A stretch of 64,000 nucleotides of DNA from Orychophragmus violaceus (Eukaryota > Streptophyta > Magnoliopsida > Brassicales > Brassicaceae): the NCBI GenBank assembly GCA_030180135.1, contig CM058235.1, positions 13,501,145-13,565,144 of the forward strand. Direction: 5' to 3'. Shown piece after piece: positions 44,341-55,266 of the stretch. The first letter of the stretch is position 1; each line of letters starts with the position of its first letter. The notes beneath the pieces were generated by a model. That model was not told the DNA's origin and searched no databases. It saw only the letters and a list, made by a program, of their open reading frames with translations. A program made the position numbers and the translations under genes.

Positions 44341-46330
44341 AACGTTGAAGAAAGGACAAGTGGAACTGCGTGTCTGGTATGAAGCAATGGTTGCTACATG
44401 AGCCGTAGAGATTCTCCACTTGTAGGAGCTTTTCATACTTGGTTTTAGAAATTGAGTAATTGCTACTATGTATCTGCCTTGTGCAGAGATGTCTTTCATT
44501 TTCTTGTAAAGAATTTGGATGTTTTTCATTTTGATAAAAGACAAGTTTTGTTCTTTAGATCTTAATGAAATATCATATGGTAGCACCCCGTTTGGAATGG
44601 GTTTTATATCTTAAACCAGCGTAATTTTGAATATAACACAAATACTAAAGGTTTAAGTCTGATGACTCGAACTCGACTTTTCTTTGGCATAGTCGTTTAA
44701 CCAAGTAGAGTGAAGCGGATTCAGAAGTTCCATAGTTTTGGACTCATTCGATTATTAATCATTTGAGATATGAATTCTGTTCACTGGACCAAATGACTAA
44801 GGCCCCTTTTTAGCAGAGCTAAAGGAAACGGGCCAGAGGCTTATTGGGCCTTACACATACTGATGTATGCGGCCCGATGAGCATTAGTGCCAAAGGAAAT
44901 CTTCTGTACTTCATTACCTTATTGATGGCATCAATAAGTATGGCTGTGTTCATTTGATGAGACACGAGCAGGAATCCCTTGAGGAGTTCCAAAAATGAAG
45001 TGTAGAACCGATTTGACAGAAGTATTAAGATCCTCGATTGAATCGCGGAGGAAAATACTTGAGTCAAGAATTGGGTGATCATCTAACAGAATGAATCGGA
45101 TCTTATTAGATATGCTCCGATTAATGATGAGTCACAGGAATCTTCCATAATCATTTAAGAATACGTTCTAAAATGTCTATGTTTACGCTAAATAAGTTTC
45201 TATCAAAATCAGTGAAAAACACCACATTGGATGTGGACTGGGTGATTTCCAAATTTGTTTTTCTGATTAATTGGGATTGCAAGGTTTGTGTAAGACAGTA
45301 GTCAACAAACAAACTTGAACCCAAATCTGATAAGTTCTACCTCGCTGGTTGTCCTAGGGAAACCAAGGCTTAGTACTTTTGCTGTCCGGAACTGTATTTT
45401 TTTGAGAAAGATCATACTTTCAAAAGGAACAGTGGGAGTAAAAGTACACATCGAAGAAATTCGATAAACACAGGAGGCTGCTCAACCTGTTGAGTGAAAG
45501 CAGCGGTGAGATCTACAAAGTGCTGTAGGATCTGCAACTATGGAGCCTGAAATTCGCAGATCCGAGAGGATCCGTCACTAACTCGAGAGTGATTTCTCGT
45601 AGCCGATTGTCGTGATCTTTTGATCATTGAAAAGTGACGAACATGCGAAATTCAAAGAAGCGATGGTGAGCCCCAACTCCGAAAAATTGGCTGGGTATGC
45701 ATGTTAGCTTCATCGATCCATTTCTGGATTGAAGTAAACATCTTGGAGTTGGAATCAACATTCTGATAATGTGGTCAAAAGTTTTGACTTGATCAGAAAG
45801 AGATGAAACCATGCGTTTACAAGAAGACTAGTGGGAGCGTAATGGCAATTCTCACACTGTATGTAGATAACATACTTAAATCTCATAAACGACGTTCCAA
45901 CGCCAAAGTCTTATCAAGATTTGGGTCGGAAGTCAAATTTAACGATAGACATTGGAGAGGGCTGTGAAAGTTCTTGGAATTAGGATCCATTGGAATGGAT
46001 CAGAAAGGCTGGTTGGATCGTGTCAAAATCCTTATGTTGATAAGGTATTGGACAATTCCAATATGCATGATTCCAATAATGGCTTCGTACCAAAGGTTTT
46101 ATGGCAATAATCTTAGCAAGATGAAGTGTTTTGGACACTAGCTGAGCTATTATTAATGAGTATGATTGCTAAGGCTGCTGCAATAGAATCCATCATAAAC
46201 GCCATGTTTGCGCTCGTCAAGTTGCAGCTTACGCATAAAGCATGACGAGAAAATACCAATGTGTTCCGGTAATAGTCACTGAACAGTTACCAGAAATATC
46301 CCAGGTGTTTGAAGAAACACTAAGGATAGG
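44341..46330 (+). pseudogene. Copia C pol remnant
   Basis: Collinear with the copia B pol but with many stops and indels. Recognisable words are ARGLLGLTHTDVCGPMS near 44830 (start of integrase), and TSGSVMAILTLYVDN near 45830 (RT, with YVDN instead of YVDD). It lacks both the in-frame cassette and the LTR-like fragment found in copia B. Not functional. Confidence 0.65.
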
Positions 46331-47427
46331 TTCGTGGTGAACTGAGGAAGTGACGAACCAGTTGAAAGTAGTTAGACGGACAAAGACGATTCCCGGTTCC
46401 CACCTGGTTATGTCTCTTTGTCTGAATAGCGGTGCTATCTGTTGGAAAGGCTCCAAGCAGTGGACCGTAGAATAGTGCTTTTATCTGAATGGCGGTGTGG
46501 TTTGTTGGAATTATTTCAAACAAAACACCGCAGTCTCTCCCACAACCTAAGCACCAGATTTATTCTGTAGCTGTAGGTATAAGATATCTGAAGAGATGAT
46601 CTTGATTCTAGTGGGAGTAATTCTAGTTATGTTGTAATCTTTACATAGACATGCTATGGTAGTGTTTATGTAAGTCAAACTGACATCGGTATTATTTAAT
46701 GATTGGATAATTAAGTAATAGTCCCAAAGTACTTTATGGTCATCATATAGGTCATCAAGTTGAGGACTTGATCATGAAACCCTATAAGTAAAAGATGACA
46801 TAAATTACGATTGTCCCTAGTCAAGGTTGTTGAAGTGGGACACCAATAACCGCGAGAAACTAGCATGTGAGGTGACTGTTGGACTAAGTTTCATGGAGTC
46901 AATGATATGATTATCACAGTCAATCACATAGATATATGTTGGTGAACATATGATCGGACATGACCCGCTAATGAGAACTCCACAAGATAGTTATATCAGT
47001 GTCATAGGATGTTCTCATTACGACTATAGAGTATAGTCCTTAGACCTGAGTTCATCATGCTTTCTAGCATATGAATTGGTGCGTTTTGACCTTGTCAAAC
47101 GTCGTTCCGTAACTGGCGGCTATAACGGCATTGCTTATGCGTATCATGAAGTATGTGTAGAAACAGGGATGGTACAAGATGGGATTTGTCCCTCCTAGAA
47201 CGGGAGATAAATATCTCAGGGCCCATCGAAGATTTGATACTGAGAAAATGCATGACCGTGCTCAAACGAGGTGATTGTCAGTCGTTTGTTTTATCAGTAT
47301 AGATCAGGAATTCGATGAACATGATGTTGGCTATGATAAGGATGACACAGTCTCTTGCCTTATGCCATATCGAGATATAGAGACGAAGGGATTATATGAA
47401 TAGGTGATTCCAGTACAAGTGGGAGAT
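46331..47427 (+). other. 3' untranslated region and polypurine tract of copia C
   Basis: Non-coding and collinear with copia B 30656-31449. It ends with the polypurine tract CAGTACAAGTGGGAGAT at 47411-47427, directly before the 3' LTR. Confidence 0.6.
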
Positions 47428-47997
47428 TGTTGGGATTATGTCCTGAAATCACATTGTACTCACTCTAGAGATAGTTGTATTGTCGAGATCGGACAATTCA
47501 TGTGATGCTGGGTAGTCATAATGTTTTGCTAGAAACCGCTTATGACAAATGAGTTGTAACTCAATTCCAGTATCGTGTGAACCTACAGGGTCACACACCT
47601 AAGCAAGTTGGACATAGTTCGTATGGGATTGATCATTGGCATATGATCTAATCGATGTGTATTGGATACACATCGAATACGAGTTTTAATGAGGTGTGTC
47701 GATCGACACCATTGGGTGCGTCGGTAGACACAAGATGTGTGTCGATCGACACCACTAAGTGTGTCGGTCGACACAAGGCCGAAAACGAAACTGATGTTTC
47801 GGTTTATGTCAAGGTCGACATATATAAGTGAGCTTATGGATTTTCGACCGAGAAGAGAGAGAGCCGCCCCAGAGAGTTTTCTTGACAAAAACAGAGACTC
47901 TTCCTCAAGAAACTTAGTTCCCAGGAGATCTGAGCCCCGGTACTAGCATCCCGGCGGATTCCAGCTTGTGTGCGTGTGGACTGAAGTAGAGGTGCAG
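47428..47997 (+). repeat. 3' LTR of copia C, left piece
   Basis: First 570 bases of the 3' LTR, interrupted by Athila D. One cassette word here is mutated (GCGTCGGTAGACAC). Confidence 0.92.
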
Positions 47998-49438
47998 TGA
48001 TATTCATACATTTTCATGCATTTAGGCTTGTATATAGTTCTTGTTTTGACTTCTTTTCTCCATCATTCTTACCATTTTGCCGAGTCATTGTCACATCTAG
48101 AGTCTAGAGTTGTTTAGGACTAGGATTAGGCATTCTAGGCTTGCATTTGGAGTGTTTCTTGTGTTTTGCAGGTGAATGGAGGCATCTAAGAGCATTGGTG
48201 AGCTTGGAAGTGGAGTCTTGAGCTCAGAAGACCAAGGAAGAGCCAACGAAGGACCATATCGGTCTGAGTATCGGCCAGGCGGGCCGATACAGCCCCTCGT
48301 CAAAGTTTCGGAGAACAGTATCGGCCACCATATCGGTCCACCCGACCGATATGGACTCTCGGATTAATTTTCGAGGGTTCATATCGGTTCACATATCGGT
48401 CAGGTGGACCGATACGCTTTAACCCATAAATAATCCGAGACTCGATATCGGTCTGCATATCGGTCCACCTGACCGATATCGACCCCAGATTTGCACTTGG
48501 ATCCGAGTCAACACCCGGTTTGTTCCGGGTTGACCCGGCTCGCACCTTTTAGACTATTTAAGCCAAAAACCTATTTTATTTTGTTTCTTAAGCAGTTTTT
48601 GATGTTCTAAACTCTTTTGTAAGAACACATTGGATTCCTTTGATTAATCTAGACTTCTTTTGTTATTCCATCAACAAATCTTTCAATCTCTCACTAATTC
48701 GCCATGATCAACTCTATTTCCATGAGTTTTGTTGATCTAGCTATGATTAGTGAGTAGTTCTCCATAGGCTTGTGGGTTGGGTAGGATTAGGTTGATTTGG
48801 GGTGATCAATAGAATTCTAGTAGTTAATTATCAAAATCTCATCTAGCAAAGTGCGCTTAATGCCTAGTTAATCTTGATCACATTGATTAGGATGTTTAGA
48901 ATTTCTTGTTCACAACATGTTCGATGAAATTCCAGTATTTAGCTTTGTTAGGACTTTCATATTCTAGCGCATGAAAATGTATGTCTAGAGTGATTGGTTG
49001 CTAATTGGAACTCGTTTGAATGCTCGTTTGATTTTGATTCACAAATGATGATTTGTTCTTGAGTTAAGATTAAATGAAGAATTGGTATTAAGAGATTAAA
49101 CTGATTTGCTTTGGGTGTTCCTTGCTAAGAGATTAGCTTGTTTGAAGTTTGAATTAGGATTCCTTGATCATCCCGAGTCACCTATCCGTTGACCTTTACC
49201 CTTGAGCCTTATTCTTCCTATTGATTGAATCGTTTATTTACTTATTTTTGTTTGCTTCGATCTGATTTGTTTTGTTAGGATTGTTAGGAATTAAAAACCA
49301 AAATTGTCTGATTTGACTCTGAAGGATTAGTATCTGCTTATTGGTTTTATCCGTCCCAGAATAGGTTCGATACCTCAAGGCTACATCGATAAGCTTGAGG
49401 AATTGGTACCTCAAAGGATCATAAAATCCTAGTTATCA
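47998..49438 (+). repeat. 5' LTR of Athila D
   Basis: 1441 bases. Four cassettes of ATATCGGTC...GACCGATAT words lie at about 48257-48290, 48318-48352, 48380-48413 and 48443-48482. A TATA-like CTATTTAAG lies at 48554-48562, about 70 bases after the last one. Confidence 0.95.
48257..48485 (+). repeat. ATATCGGTC / GACCGATAT hairpin cassettes in the LTR
   Basis: Units of about 62 bases, each with two direct TATCGGTC words and one inverted GACCGATA word, so that each unit can form a hairpin. They are separated by ATCCGAG-containing spacers. The same cluster is at 60070-60304 in the 3' LTR, and a related cluster at 55469-55636. Confidence 0.85.
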
Positions 49439-49441
49439 ATT

Positions 49442-49455
49442 TGGCGCCGTTGCCA
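49442..49455 (+). other. Primer binding site of Athila D
   Basis: TGGCGCCGTTGCCA lies three bases after the LTR. It is the tRNA-Asp-type site of Athila elements; the match weakens after the first 13 bases. Confidence 0.8.
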
Positions 49456-49552
49456 TTTTGGGATTCTGGATATATCAATTCGTTTTCTATTCCTTTTTAG
49501 TTCAAGTTATTGTTACTAATTTGCTACCTTCTTTCTTATTGATGCTAGGTGT

Positions 49553-50944
49553 ATGAACTTGCGCAGCAAAGGGACTACAAACTTAGTTGCAAGAGTTTAC
49601 GACATCAAAGCACACGAGAGGAGACTAGCAAGGGAACGACGAGCACAAGAACGAGCTGTTTCAGTTGAAAGTGTTGAGCAAACAGTTATGGATAACCACG
49701 AGGATGAGCAGCAGCAACAGCAGCAGCAACAGCAGCAACAACAGCCGGTTAGAGCTATTGGTGATGGAGATACACCTGACACAAATGCTAACCGGAGAGG
49801 AATCATTCCACCAGCGGTGAACAATAATAATTTTGAGATCCGCGCTATGGTGATGAACATGGTGCAGAACAATCAGTTCCATGGGTTAGCATCTGAGGAC
49901 CCGCTACAGCACTTGGACACCTTTGACAAGATTTGTGCCACTACGAGGTTGAATGGTGTGACTGATGATGGGTTAAAAATGCGCCTGCTCGTTTTCTCTT
50001 TGGCGGACAGAGCCAAGGATTGGGAAAGCACTATCCCTCCAGGATCCATCACTACTTGGGGAGACCTGAAGAAAGCTTTCCTGAAGAAGTTCTTCTCACC
50101 TACTAGGACTGCCCGTTTTCGCAGTGAGCTATCCGGGTTTGTGCAGCGCAACAACGAGAGCTTCGCTGAAGCTTGGGAGAGGTTCAATAAGCTCACCACT
50201 CAGTGCCCACACCATGGTTTCACCAAGGAAACACTACTCAGCAACCTGAACCGCGGAGTGCTTCCTAGAATGAGGGCAATGCTTGATTCATGCAGCAATG
50301 GACACTTCCTAGGCAAGGGAGTAGATGCAGCTATGAAGCTGATTGAAAATCTCGCACAAAGTGATGGAAACTACAATGAGGATTATGAGAGGACTAATAA
50401 AGGATCATCAGCTTCAGATGAGAAGTATGAAAAAGAGATAAAGGCTTTGAATGAGAAGTTGGACAAGATGATCTCCATTGGCCAAAAGAACATCAGCTTT
50501 GTGGGACACCAGGAGGATTCTAAACCTCAATTTTATGATGATGATGAGGATTTAACTCAAGAGGAGATTAACTTCATTGCTGGCCAAGGTGGTTTCAACA
50601 AGGGCTTCAACCAAAACTATAGAAACCACCCAAACTTCTCATACCGCAGCAACAATGTAGCCAATCCTCAAGACCAAGTTTATCCTCAAGCTCCATCCCA
50701 AGGACAAGCTCAGCCACAAGGTCAACAAGGCTTTCAACAACCTCAACAGCAAAAACCATATGTCAATTACAACAACCAACAAGGTTTTGTAAACAAGCCT
50801 CAGTTTCAAGGTCAACAAGGCTATGCTCCCAAGCAACAATACCCACCCGGTTTTGGTCAACAACAACAAACTTCTTCTAACTCGGGAGTTGACAATGAGC
50901 TGAAAAGCATGATGCAGCAACTCCTTCAAGGACAAGCCTCATGA
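49553..50944 (+). CDS. Athila D Gag protein
   Basis: ATG 49553 begins MNLRSKGTTN. 463 residues. A glutamine run of 12 at residues 53-64 (CAG/CAA repeats) is followed by the retrotransposon gag domain at about 108-235 (FHGLASEDPLQHLDTFDKIC, ADRAKDWEST, WGDLKKAFLKKFF, ESFAEAWERFNKL). A Gln/Asn-rich tail follows from about residue 370. Gag forms the particle and packages RNA. The frame ends at TGA 50942-50944, but the pol ORF resumes in the same frame four bases later, so gag and pol are one reading frame split by a single stop. Either this is a mutation or it is read through. Confidence 0.9.
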   Translation: MNLRSKGTTNLVARVYDIKAHERRLARERRAQERAVSVESVEQTVMDNHEDEQQQQQQQQQQQQPVRAIGDGDTPDTNANRRGIIPPAVNNNNFEIRAMVMNMVQNNQFHGLASEDPLQHLDTFDKICATTRLNGVTDDGLKMRLLVFSLADRAKDWESTIPPGSITTWGDLKKAFLKKFFSPTRTARFRSELSGFVQRNNESFAEAWERFNKLTTQCPHHGFTKETLLSNLNRGVLPRMRAMLDSCSNGHFLGKGVDAAMKLIENLAQSDGNYNEDYERTNKGSSASDEKYEKEIKALNEKLDKMISIGQKNISFVGHQEDSKPQFYDDDEDLTQEEINFIAGQGGFNKGFNQNYRNHPNFSYRSNNVANPQDQVYPQAPSQGQAQPQGQQGFQQPQQQKPYVNYNNQQGFVNKPQFQGQQGYAPKQQYPPGFGQQQQTSSNSGVDNELKSMMQQLLQGQAS

Positions 50945-50947
50945 GCT

Positions 50948-53900
50948 ATGGAAGTACGTGACCTCAAGAATGAGCTACAGAGTTTGACATCAAGGGTCAC
51001 AAACATGGAAAACAAGAATGCCTTTACGTCCCGCACTCAAGGTACTTTACCCGGAAAATCTGAGCAAAACCCAAAGGAGTATATCAGCGCTATCACCCTG
51101 AGAAGTGGTAAAGAGTTGCAACAAAGTCAAGTACCCAAGCCTAAGCTGACATCTTCACTCAATGAGGACATTGAAGTTCAAGAAGGGGAGGAGAATTCTG
51201 AAAATTCTGCTCTAAACAAAGAGAGTGATAGTGACATGGCTAAGAGGAAAGGAAAGGCTGTAGCTGAAGAAGTAGTGAATGATACACTCAAGAAGAAGGA
51301 TGTGGTGTTTGTGCCACCACCCTATGAGCCCAAGCTACCCTTTCCGGGCAGATTCAAGAAGAAGCTTCTAGAGAAGTACAAAGCTCTTTTTGACAAGCAG
51401 ATGAAGAATGTTGAGCTGACCATGCCTTTGATTGATGCCTTCTTGCTAGTTCCTCAGTATAGCAAGTTTCTCAAGGATGCAATCAAGGAAAGAACCAAGG
51501 AAGTGCAAGGGATGGTTGTGTTGTCTCATGAGTGTAGTGCAATCATCCAAAGGGATATTGTCCCAAAGAAACTTGAAGTCCCTGGCAGTTTTACTCTTCC
51601 ATGTGCTATTGGTCCATATCGGTTTGAGGGTTGTTTGTGTGATCTTGGAGCGAGCGCAAGTTTGATGCCCTTCTCAGTAGCCAAGAAGCTGGGTTTCTCT
51701 ACCTACAAAGCATGTAGGATCTCCTTGGTTCTTGCAGATAGATCAGTGAGATACCCAATTGGTCTCCTAGAAGATCTTCCGGTGAAAGTAGGAGGATTTG
51801 AAGTGCCAACAGATTTTATTGTGCTGGAGATGGATGAAGAACCAAAGGATCCTCTAATTCTTGGGAGACCTTTCCTTGCCACAGCTGGTGCGATTATAGA
51901 TGTCAGAAAAGGGAAGATAGACCTCAACCTTGGGAAAGACATAGTGCTCAAATTTGACATCAACAAGGTGATGAAGAAACCAACCATTCAAGGTCAAATA
52001 TTTTACATTGAGACTATGGATGAGCTAGCTGATGAACTCCTTGAAGAGTTGAACATGGAGGATCCTCTAGAGGTCACCTTGACCAAGGAATGTGGGGAGT
52101 ATGGATATCTTCAAGAGGAGAGCTGGGCTTACATGAGAGCGCTTGATTCACACAAGCCTTTGTTAGAAGAGGTTGAGTTCATTGAGCTGGGATCAGATTC
52201 AGTGTGTGAGGAGCTGGAGGTGTTTGCTGTAGACATGGGTACCGATGGCGCCAAAGGAGTGGAGCTGTGCAAGGAGCAGCTTGTAGCTGACGATTGGAGC
52301 GAGCTTAAGGCGCCAAAGGTTGAGTTAAAGCCCCTTCCGCGGGGGCTTCGGTATGCATTTCTTGGCCCCAACTCTACCTATCCTGTCATTGTGAATGAGT
52401 TGCTGAATGATGATGAATTGATTGCTTTGACCACTGAATTGAAAAAGTTTAGAAAGGCAATAGGATATTCGCTTGATGATATAAAAGGATTGTCGCCTAG
52501 CTTGTGTACTCATAGGATCCACCTTGAAAATGAATCCATGTCTTCTATTGAGCACCAAAGGAGATTGAATCCTAACCTTAAAGAAGTAGTCAAGAAAGAG
52601 ATTCTAAAGTTGCTTGATGCAGGGATAATCTACCCTATCTCGGACAGCACCTGGGTTTCACCCGTGCATTGTGTTCCAAAGAAAGGGGGGATTATTGTGG
52701 TTAAAAATGACAGCAATGAATTGATTCCTACTAGAACTATCACTGGGCATAAGATGTGTATTGACTATAGAAAGCTAAATGCCGCGTCTAGGAAGGATCA
52801 TTTTCCATTACCGTTCATTGATCAAATGCTAGAACGCCTTGCTAATCATCCTTTCTATTGTTTTCTTGATGGATACAGTGGGTTCTTTCAGATTCCGATA
52901 CATCCTAATGATAAGGAGAAAACGACATTCACTTGTCCTTATGGTACCTTTGCCTATCAAAGGATGCCATTTGGCTTGTGCAATGCACCGGCTACCTTTC
53001 AGCGGTGCATGATGTCTATTTTCTCAGATCTTATTGAGGATATTGTGGAAGTTTTCATGGATGATTTTTCTGTGTATGGTTCTTCTTTCTCCTCCTGTTT
53101 GTTGAACTTGTGCAGGGTCTTAAGGAGATGTGAAGAGACGAACCTCGTGCTGAATTGGGAGAAATGCCACTTCATGATAACAGAAGGGATTGTATTGGGT
53201 CACAAGATCTCAGAGAATGGTATCGAAGTGGATAAGGCTAAGATAGAGGTGATGACAAGTCTTCAGCCACCAAACTCAGTGAAGGGGATCCGAAGCTTTT
53301 TGGGTCATGCAGGGTTCTACCGGCGGTTTATTAAGGACTTCTCCAAGATCGCTAGGCCACTTACACGTCTGCTGTGTAAGGAGACAGATTTTGTGTTTGA
53401 TGATGAGTGTTTGGCAGTGTTCCACATGATCAAGGAGGCCTTGATTAGCGCCCCGATAGTCCAAGCTCCCGACTGGGAGTTGCCATTTGAGATCATGTGT
53501 GATGCAAGCGACTACGCAGTGGGAGCAGTCCTTGGGCAGAGGAAAGAAAAGAAACTTCATGTCATATACTATGCTAGTAGGACATTGGACGATGCTCAAG
53601 TGAGGTACGCAACAACTGAGAAAGAGCTTCTTGCTGTGGTGTTTGCCTTCGAGAAGTTCAGGTCGTACTTGGTTGGATCTAAAGTTGTGGTGTACACGGA
53701 TCATGCTGCGTTGAGGTATCTACTTGCCAAGAAGGATGCCAAGCCAAGGCTTCTGAGGTGGATACTGTTGCTGCAAGAGTTTGATTTGGAAATCAAGGAC
53801 AAGAAGGGCATTGAGAATGGGGTAGCAGATCACTTGTCAAGACTGAGAATTGAGGATGCTGTTCCTCTAGACGACTCTCTCCCTGAGGAGCAGCTAATGG

Positions 53901-53992
53901 CTTGCAAGGCTGTTAAGGATGCTCATGATACAAGAATGAAGATCGAGGAAGTGAACTCTATTGAAGACAAGAACCGTGGTATGCTGATATAG
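50948..53992 (+). CDS. Athila D Pol: protease, reverse transcriptase, RNase H
   Basis: 1014 codons, in frame with gag. The aspartic protease motif is at about residue 232 (DLGASASLMPF, where many gypsy proteases have DTGA). The RT lies at about residues 590-760: MCIDYRKLNA near 602, FLDGYSGFFQIPI, and the catalytic FMDDFSVYG near 701. RNase H starts near 850 (CDASDYAVGAVLGQ, ATTEKELLAVVFAFEK, YTDHAALRYL, NGVADHLSRL). This set copies element RNA to DNA in the cytoplasmic particle. A frameshift near 53970 ends the frame at TAG 53990; the integrase continues in another frame. Otherwise the conserved residues are intact, consistent with a young copy. Confidence 0.93.
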   Translation: MEVRDLKNELQSLTSRVTNMENKNAFTSRTQGTLPGKSEQNPKEYISAITLRSGKELQQSQVPKPKLTSSLNEDIEVQEGEENSENSALNKESDSDMAKRKGKAVAEEVVNDTLKKKDVVFVPPPYEPKLPFPGRFKKKLLEKYKALFDKQMKNVELTMPLIDAFLLVPQYSKFLKDAIKERTKEVQGMVVLSHECSAIIQRDIVPKKLEVPGSFTLPCAIGPYRFEGCLCDLGASASLMPFSVAKKLGFSTYKACRISLVLADRSVRYPIGLLEDLPVKVGGFEVPTDFIVLEMDEEPKDPLILGRPFLATAGAIIDVRKGKIDLNLGKDIVLKFDINKVMKKPTIQGQIFYIETMDELADELLEELNMEDPLEVTLTKECGEYGYLQEESWAYMRALDSHKPLLEEVEFIELGSDSVCEELEVFAVDMGTDGAKGVELCKEQLVADDWSELKAPKVELKPLPRGLRYAFLGPNSTYPVIVNELLNDDELIALTTELKKFRKAIGYSLDDIKGLSPSLCTHRIHLENESMSSIEHQRRLNPNLKEVVKKEILKLLDAGIIYPISDSTWVSPVHCVPKKGGIIVVKNDSNELIPTRTITGHKMCIDYRKLNAASRKDHFPLPFIDQMLERLANHPFYCFLDGYSGFFQIPIHPNDKEKTTFTCPYGTFAYQRMPFGLCNAPATFQRCMMSIFSDLIEDIVEVFMDDFSVYGSSFSSCLLNLCRVLRRCEETNLVLNWEKCHFMITEGIVLGHKISENGIEVDKAKIEVMTSLQPPNSVKGIRSFLGHAGFYRRFIKDFSKIARPLTRLLCKETDFVFDDECLAVFHMIKEALISAPIVQAPDWELPFEIMCDASDYAVGAVLGQRKEKKLHVIYYASRTLDDAQVRYATTEKELLAVVFAFEKFRSYLVGSKVVVYTDHAALRYLLAKKDAKPRLLRWILLLQEFDLEIKDKKGIENGVADHLSRLRIEDAVPLDDSLPEEQLMACKAVKDAHDTRMKIEEVNSIEDKNRGMLI

Positions 53993-55266
53993 TCAATTTC
54001 CTAGCTGTTGGGAAAGAACCACCGAGCCTCGATAGCTACCAAAGGAAGAAGTTCTTTAGAGATGTCAACAGGTACTATTGGGATGAGCCTTACCTCTACA
54101 CTTTGTGCAAGGATCAGCTCTATAGAAGGTGCATAGCTGATGAAGAAGTGGGAGGCATTCTACTACATTGTCATGGGTCAGATTATGGTGGTCACTTTGC
54201 CACTTTCAAGACGGTTCAGAAGGCTCTACAAGCTGGGTTTTGGTGGCCTACAATGTTCAAGGATGCCCAAGAGTTCATTACTAAGTGTGATCCTTGTCAG
54301 AGAAAGGGGAATATCAGTAGAAGAAATGAGATGCCTCAAAACCCCATCCTTGAAGTTGAAGTGTTTGATGTGTGGGGCATTGATTTCATGGGACCGTTTC
54401 CATCTTCTTACGGGAATAGCTACATCTTAGTAGCTGTGGATTATGTTTCCAAGTGGGTAGAAGCAGTGGCGAGTCCAACTAATGACGCCAAGGTAGTAAT
54501 AAAGCTGTTCAAGAGCATTATCTTCCCAAGATTTGGAATCCCGAGGATTGTGTTCAGTGATGGAGGCTCACATTTCATCAACAAGCTATTTGAGAGCCTT
54601 TTGAAGAAGTATGGGGTGAAGCATAAGGTTGCAACACCATATCATCCTCAAACAAGTGGCCAAGTTGAAGTGTCCAATAGGCAGATCAAGGCTATTCTAG
54701 AGAAGACTGTTGGAGCTTCGAGGAAAGATTGGGCTAAGAAACTTGATGACGCACTGTGGGCGTATAGGACTGCTTTCAAGACTCCTTTGGGCACTACACC
54801 ATTCACCATGCTGTATGGTAAGTCTTGTCACTTACCGGTGGAGGTGGAATATAAGGCCATGTGGGCTGTCAAGTTGCTGAACTTTGACATCAAGACCGCA
54901 ACTGAGAGGAGGTTGATTCAGCTGAATGAACTTGACGAGATACGGCTTGAGGCTTTTGAGAGCTCGAAGATCTATAAGGAGAGGACCAAGCTTTTCCATG
55001 ACAAGCTGATTAAGAAGAAAGAGTTCAAGGAAGGAGATCTTGTGTTGCTCTTTAACTCCCGGTTGAAACTTTTTCCCGGAAAGCTCAAGTCTAGATGGTC
55101 GGGACCGTTTAGAGTGAAGGAGGTGAGACCATATGGAGCAGTGGTACTTTTTGGAAAATCTGATGAAGAGTTCACGGTCAATGGCCAAAGACTCAAGCAT
55201 TACTCCGTCTCAGAAGTAATAGATGAGGGAACTTCCATTCCACTCTCTAGCCCTCCCTCAGCCTGA
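53974..55266 (+). CDS. Athila D integrase part, frameshifted from Pol
   Basis: This frame opens near 53974 (PWYADIVNFLAVG), just before the Pol stop, and runs to TGA after 55263. It has no ATG of its own and would be reached only from Pol. The HHCC zinc domain is at about 54165-54305 (HCHGSDYGGH and CDPCQRKG). The catalytic core follows, with GIDFMGPF, FSDGGSHF and GQVEVSNRQ giving the D, D and E positions. The C-terminal module is near 55080-55200 (WSGPFRVKEVRPYGAV, then LKHY). It inserts element DNA into the genome. The core residues look intact; the break is one frameshift upstream. Confidence 0.9.
   Translation, partial: PWYADIVNFLAVGKEPPSLDSYQRKKFFRDVNRYYWDEPYLYTLCKDQLYRRCIADEEVGGILLHCHGSDYGGHFATFKTVQKALQAGFWWPTMFKDAQEFITKCDPCQRKGNISRRNEMPQNPILEVEVFDVWGIDFMGPFPSSYGNSYILVAVDYVSKWVEAVASPTNDAKVVIKLFKSIIFPRFGIPRIVFSDGGSHFINKLFESLLKKYGVKHKVATPYHPQTSGQVEVSNRQIKAILEKTVGASRKDWAKKLDDALWAYRTAFKTPLGTTPFTMLYGKSCHLPVEVEYKAMWAVKLLNFDIKTATERRLIQLNELDEIRLEAFESSKIYKERTKLFHDKLIKKKEFKEGDLVLLFNSRLKLFPGKLKSRWSGPFRVKEVRPYGAVVLFGKSDEEFTVNGQRLKHYSVSEVIDEGTSIPLSSPPSA

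Noticed and set aside
48257..48485. CRISPR-like regularly spaced repeats
   Set aside because: The repeats are degenerate, include inverted words, sit inside an LTR and are duplicated in the other LTR. This is a eukaryotic nuclear sequence.
49597..49882. Minus-strand ORFs with poly-Cys or poly-Leu
   Set aside because: They are the reverse of the CAG/CAA glutamine run in Athila D gag.
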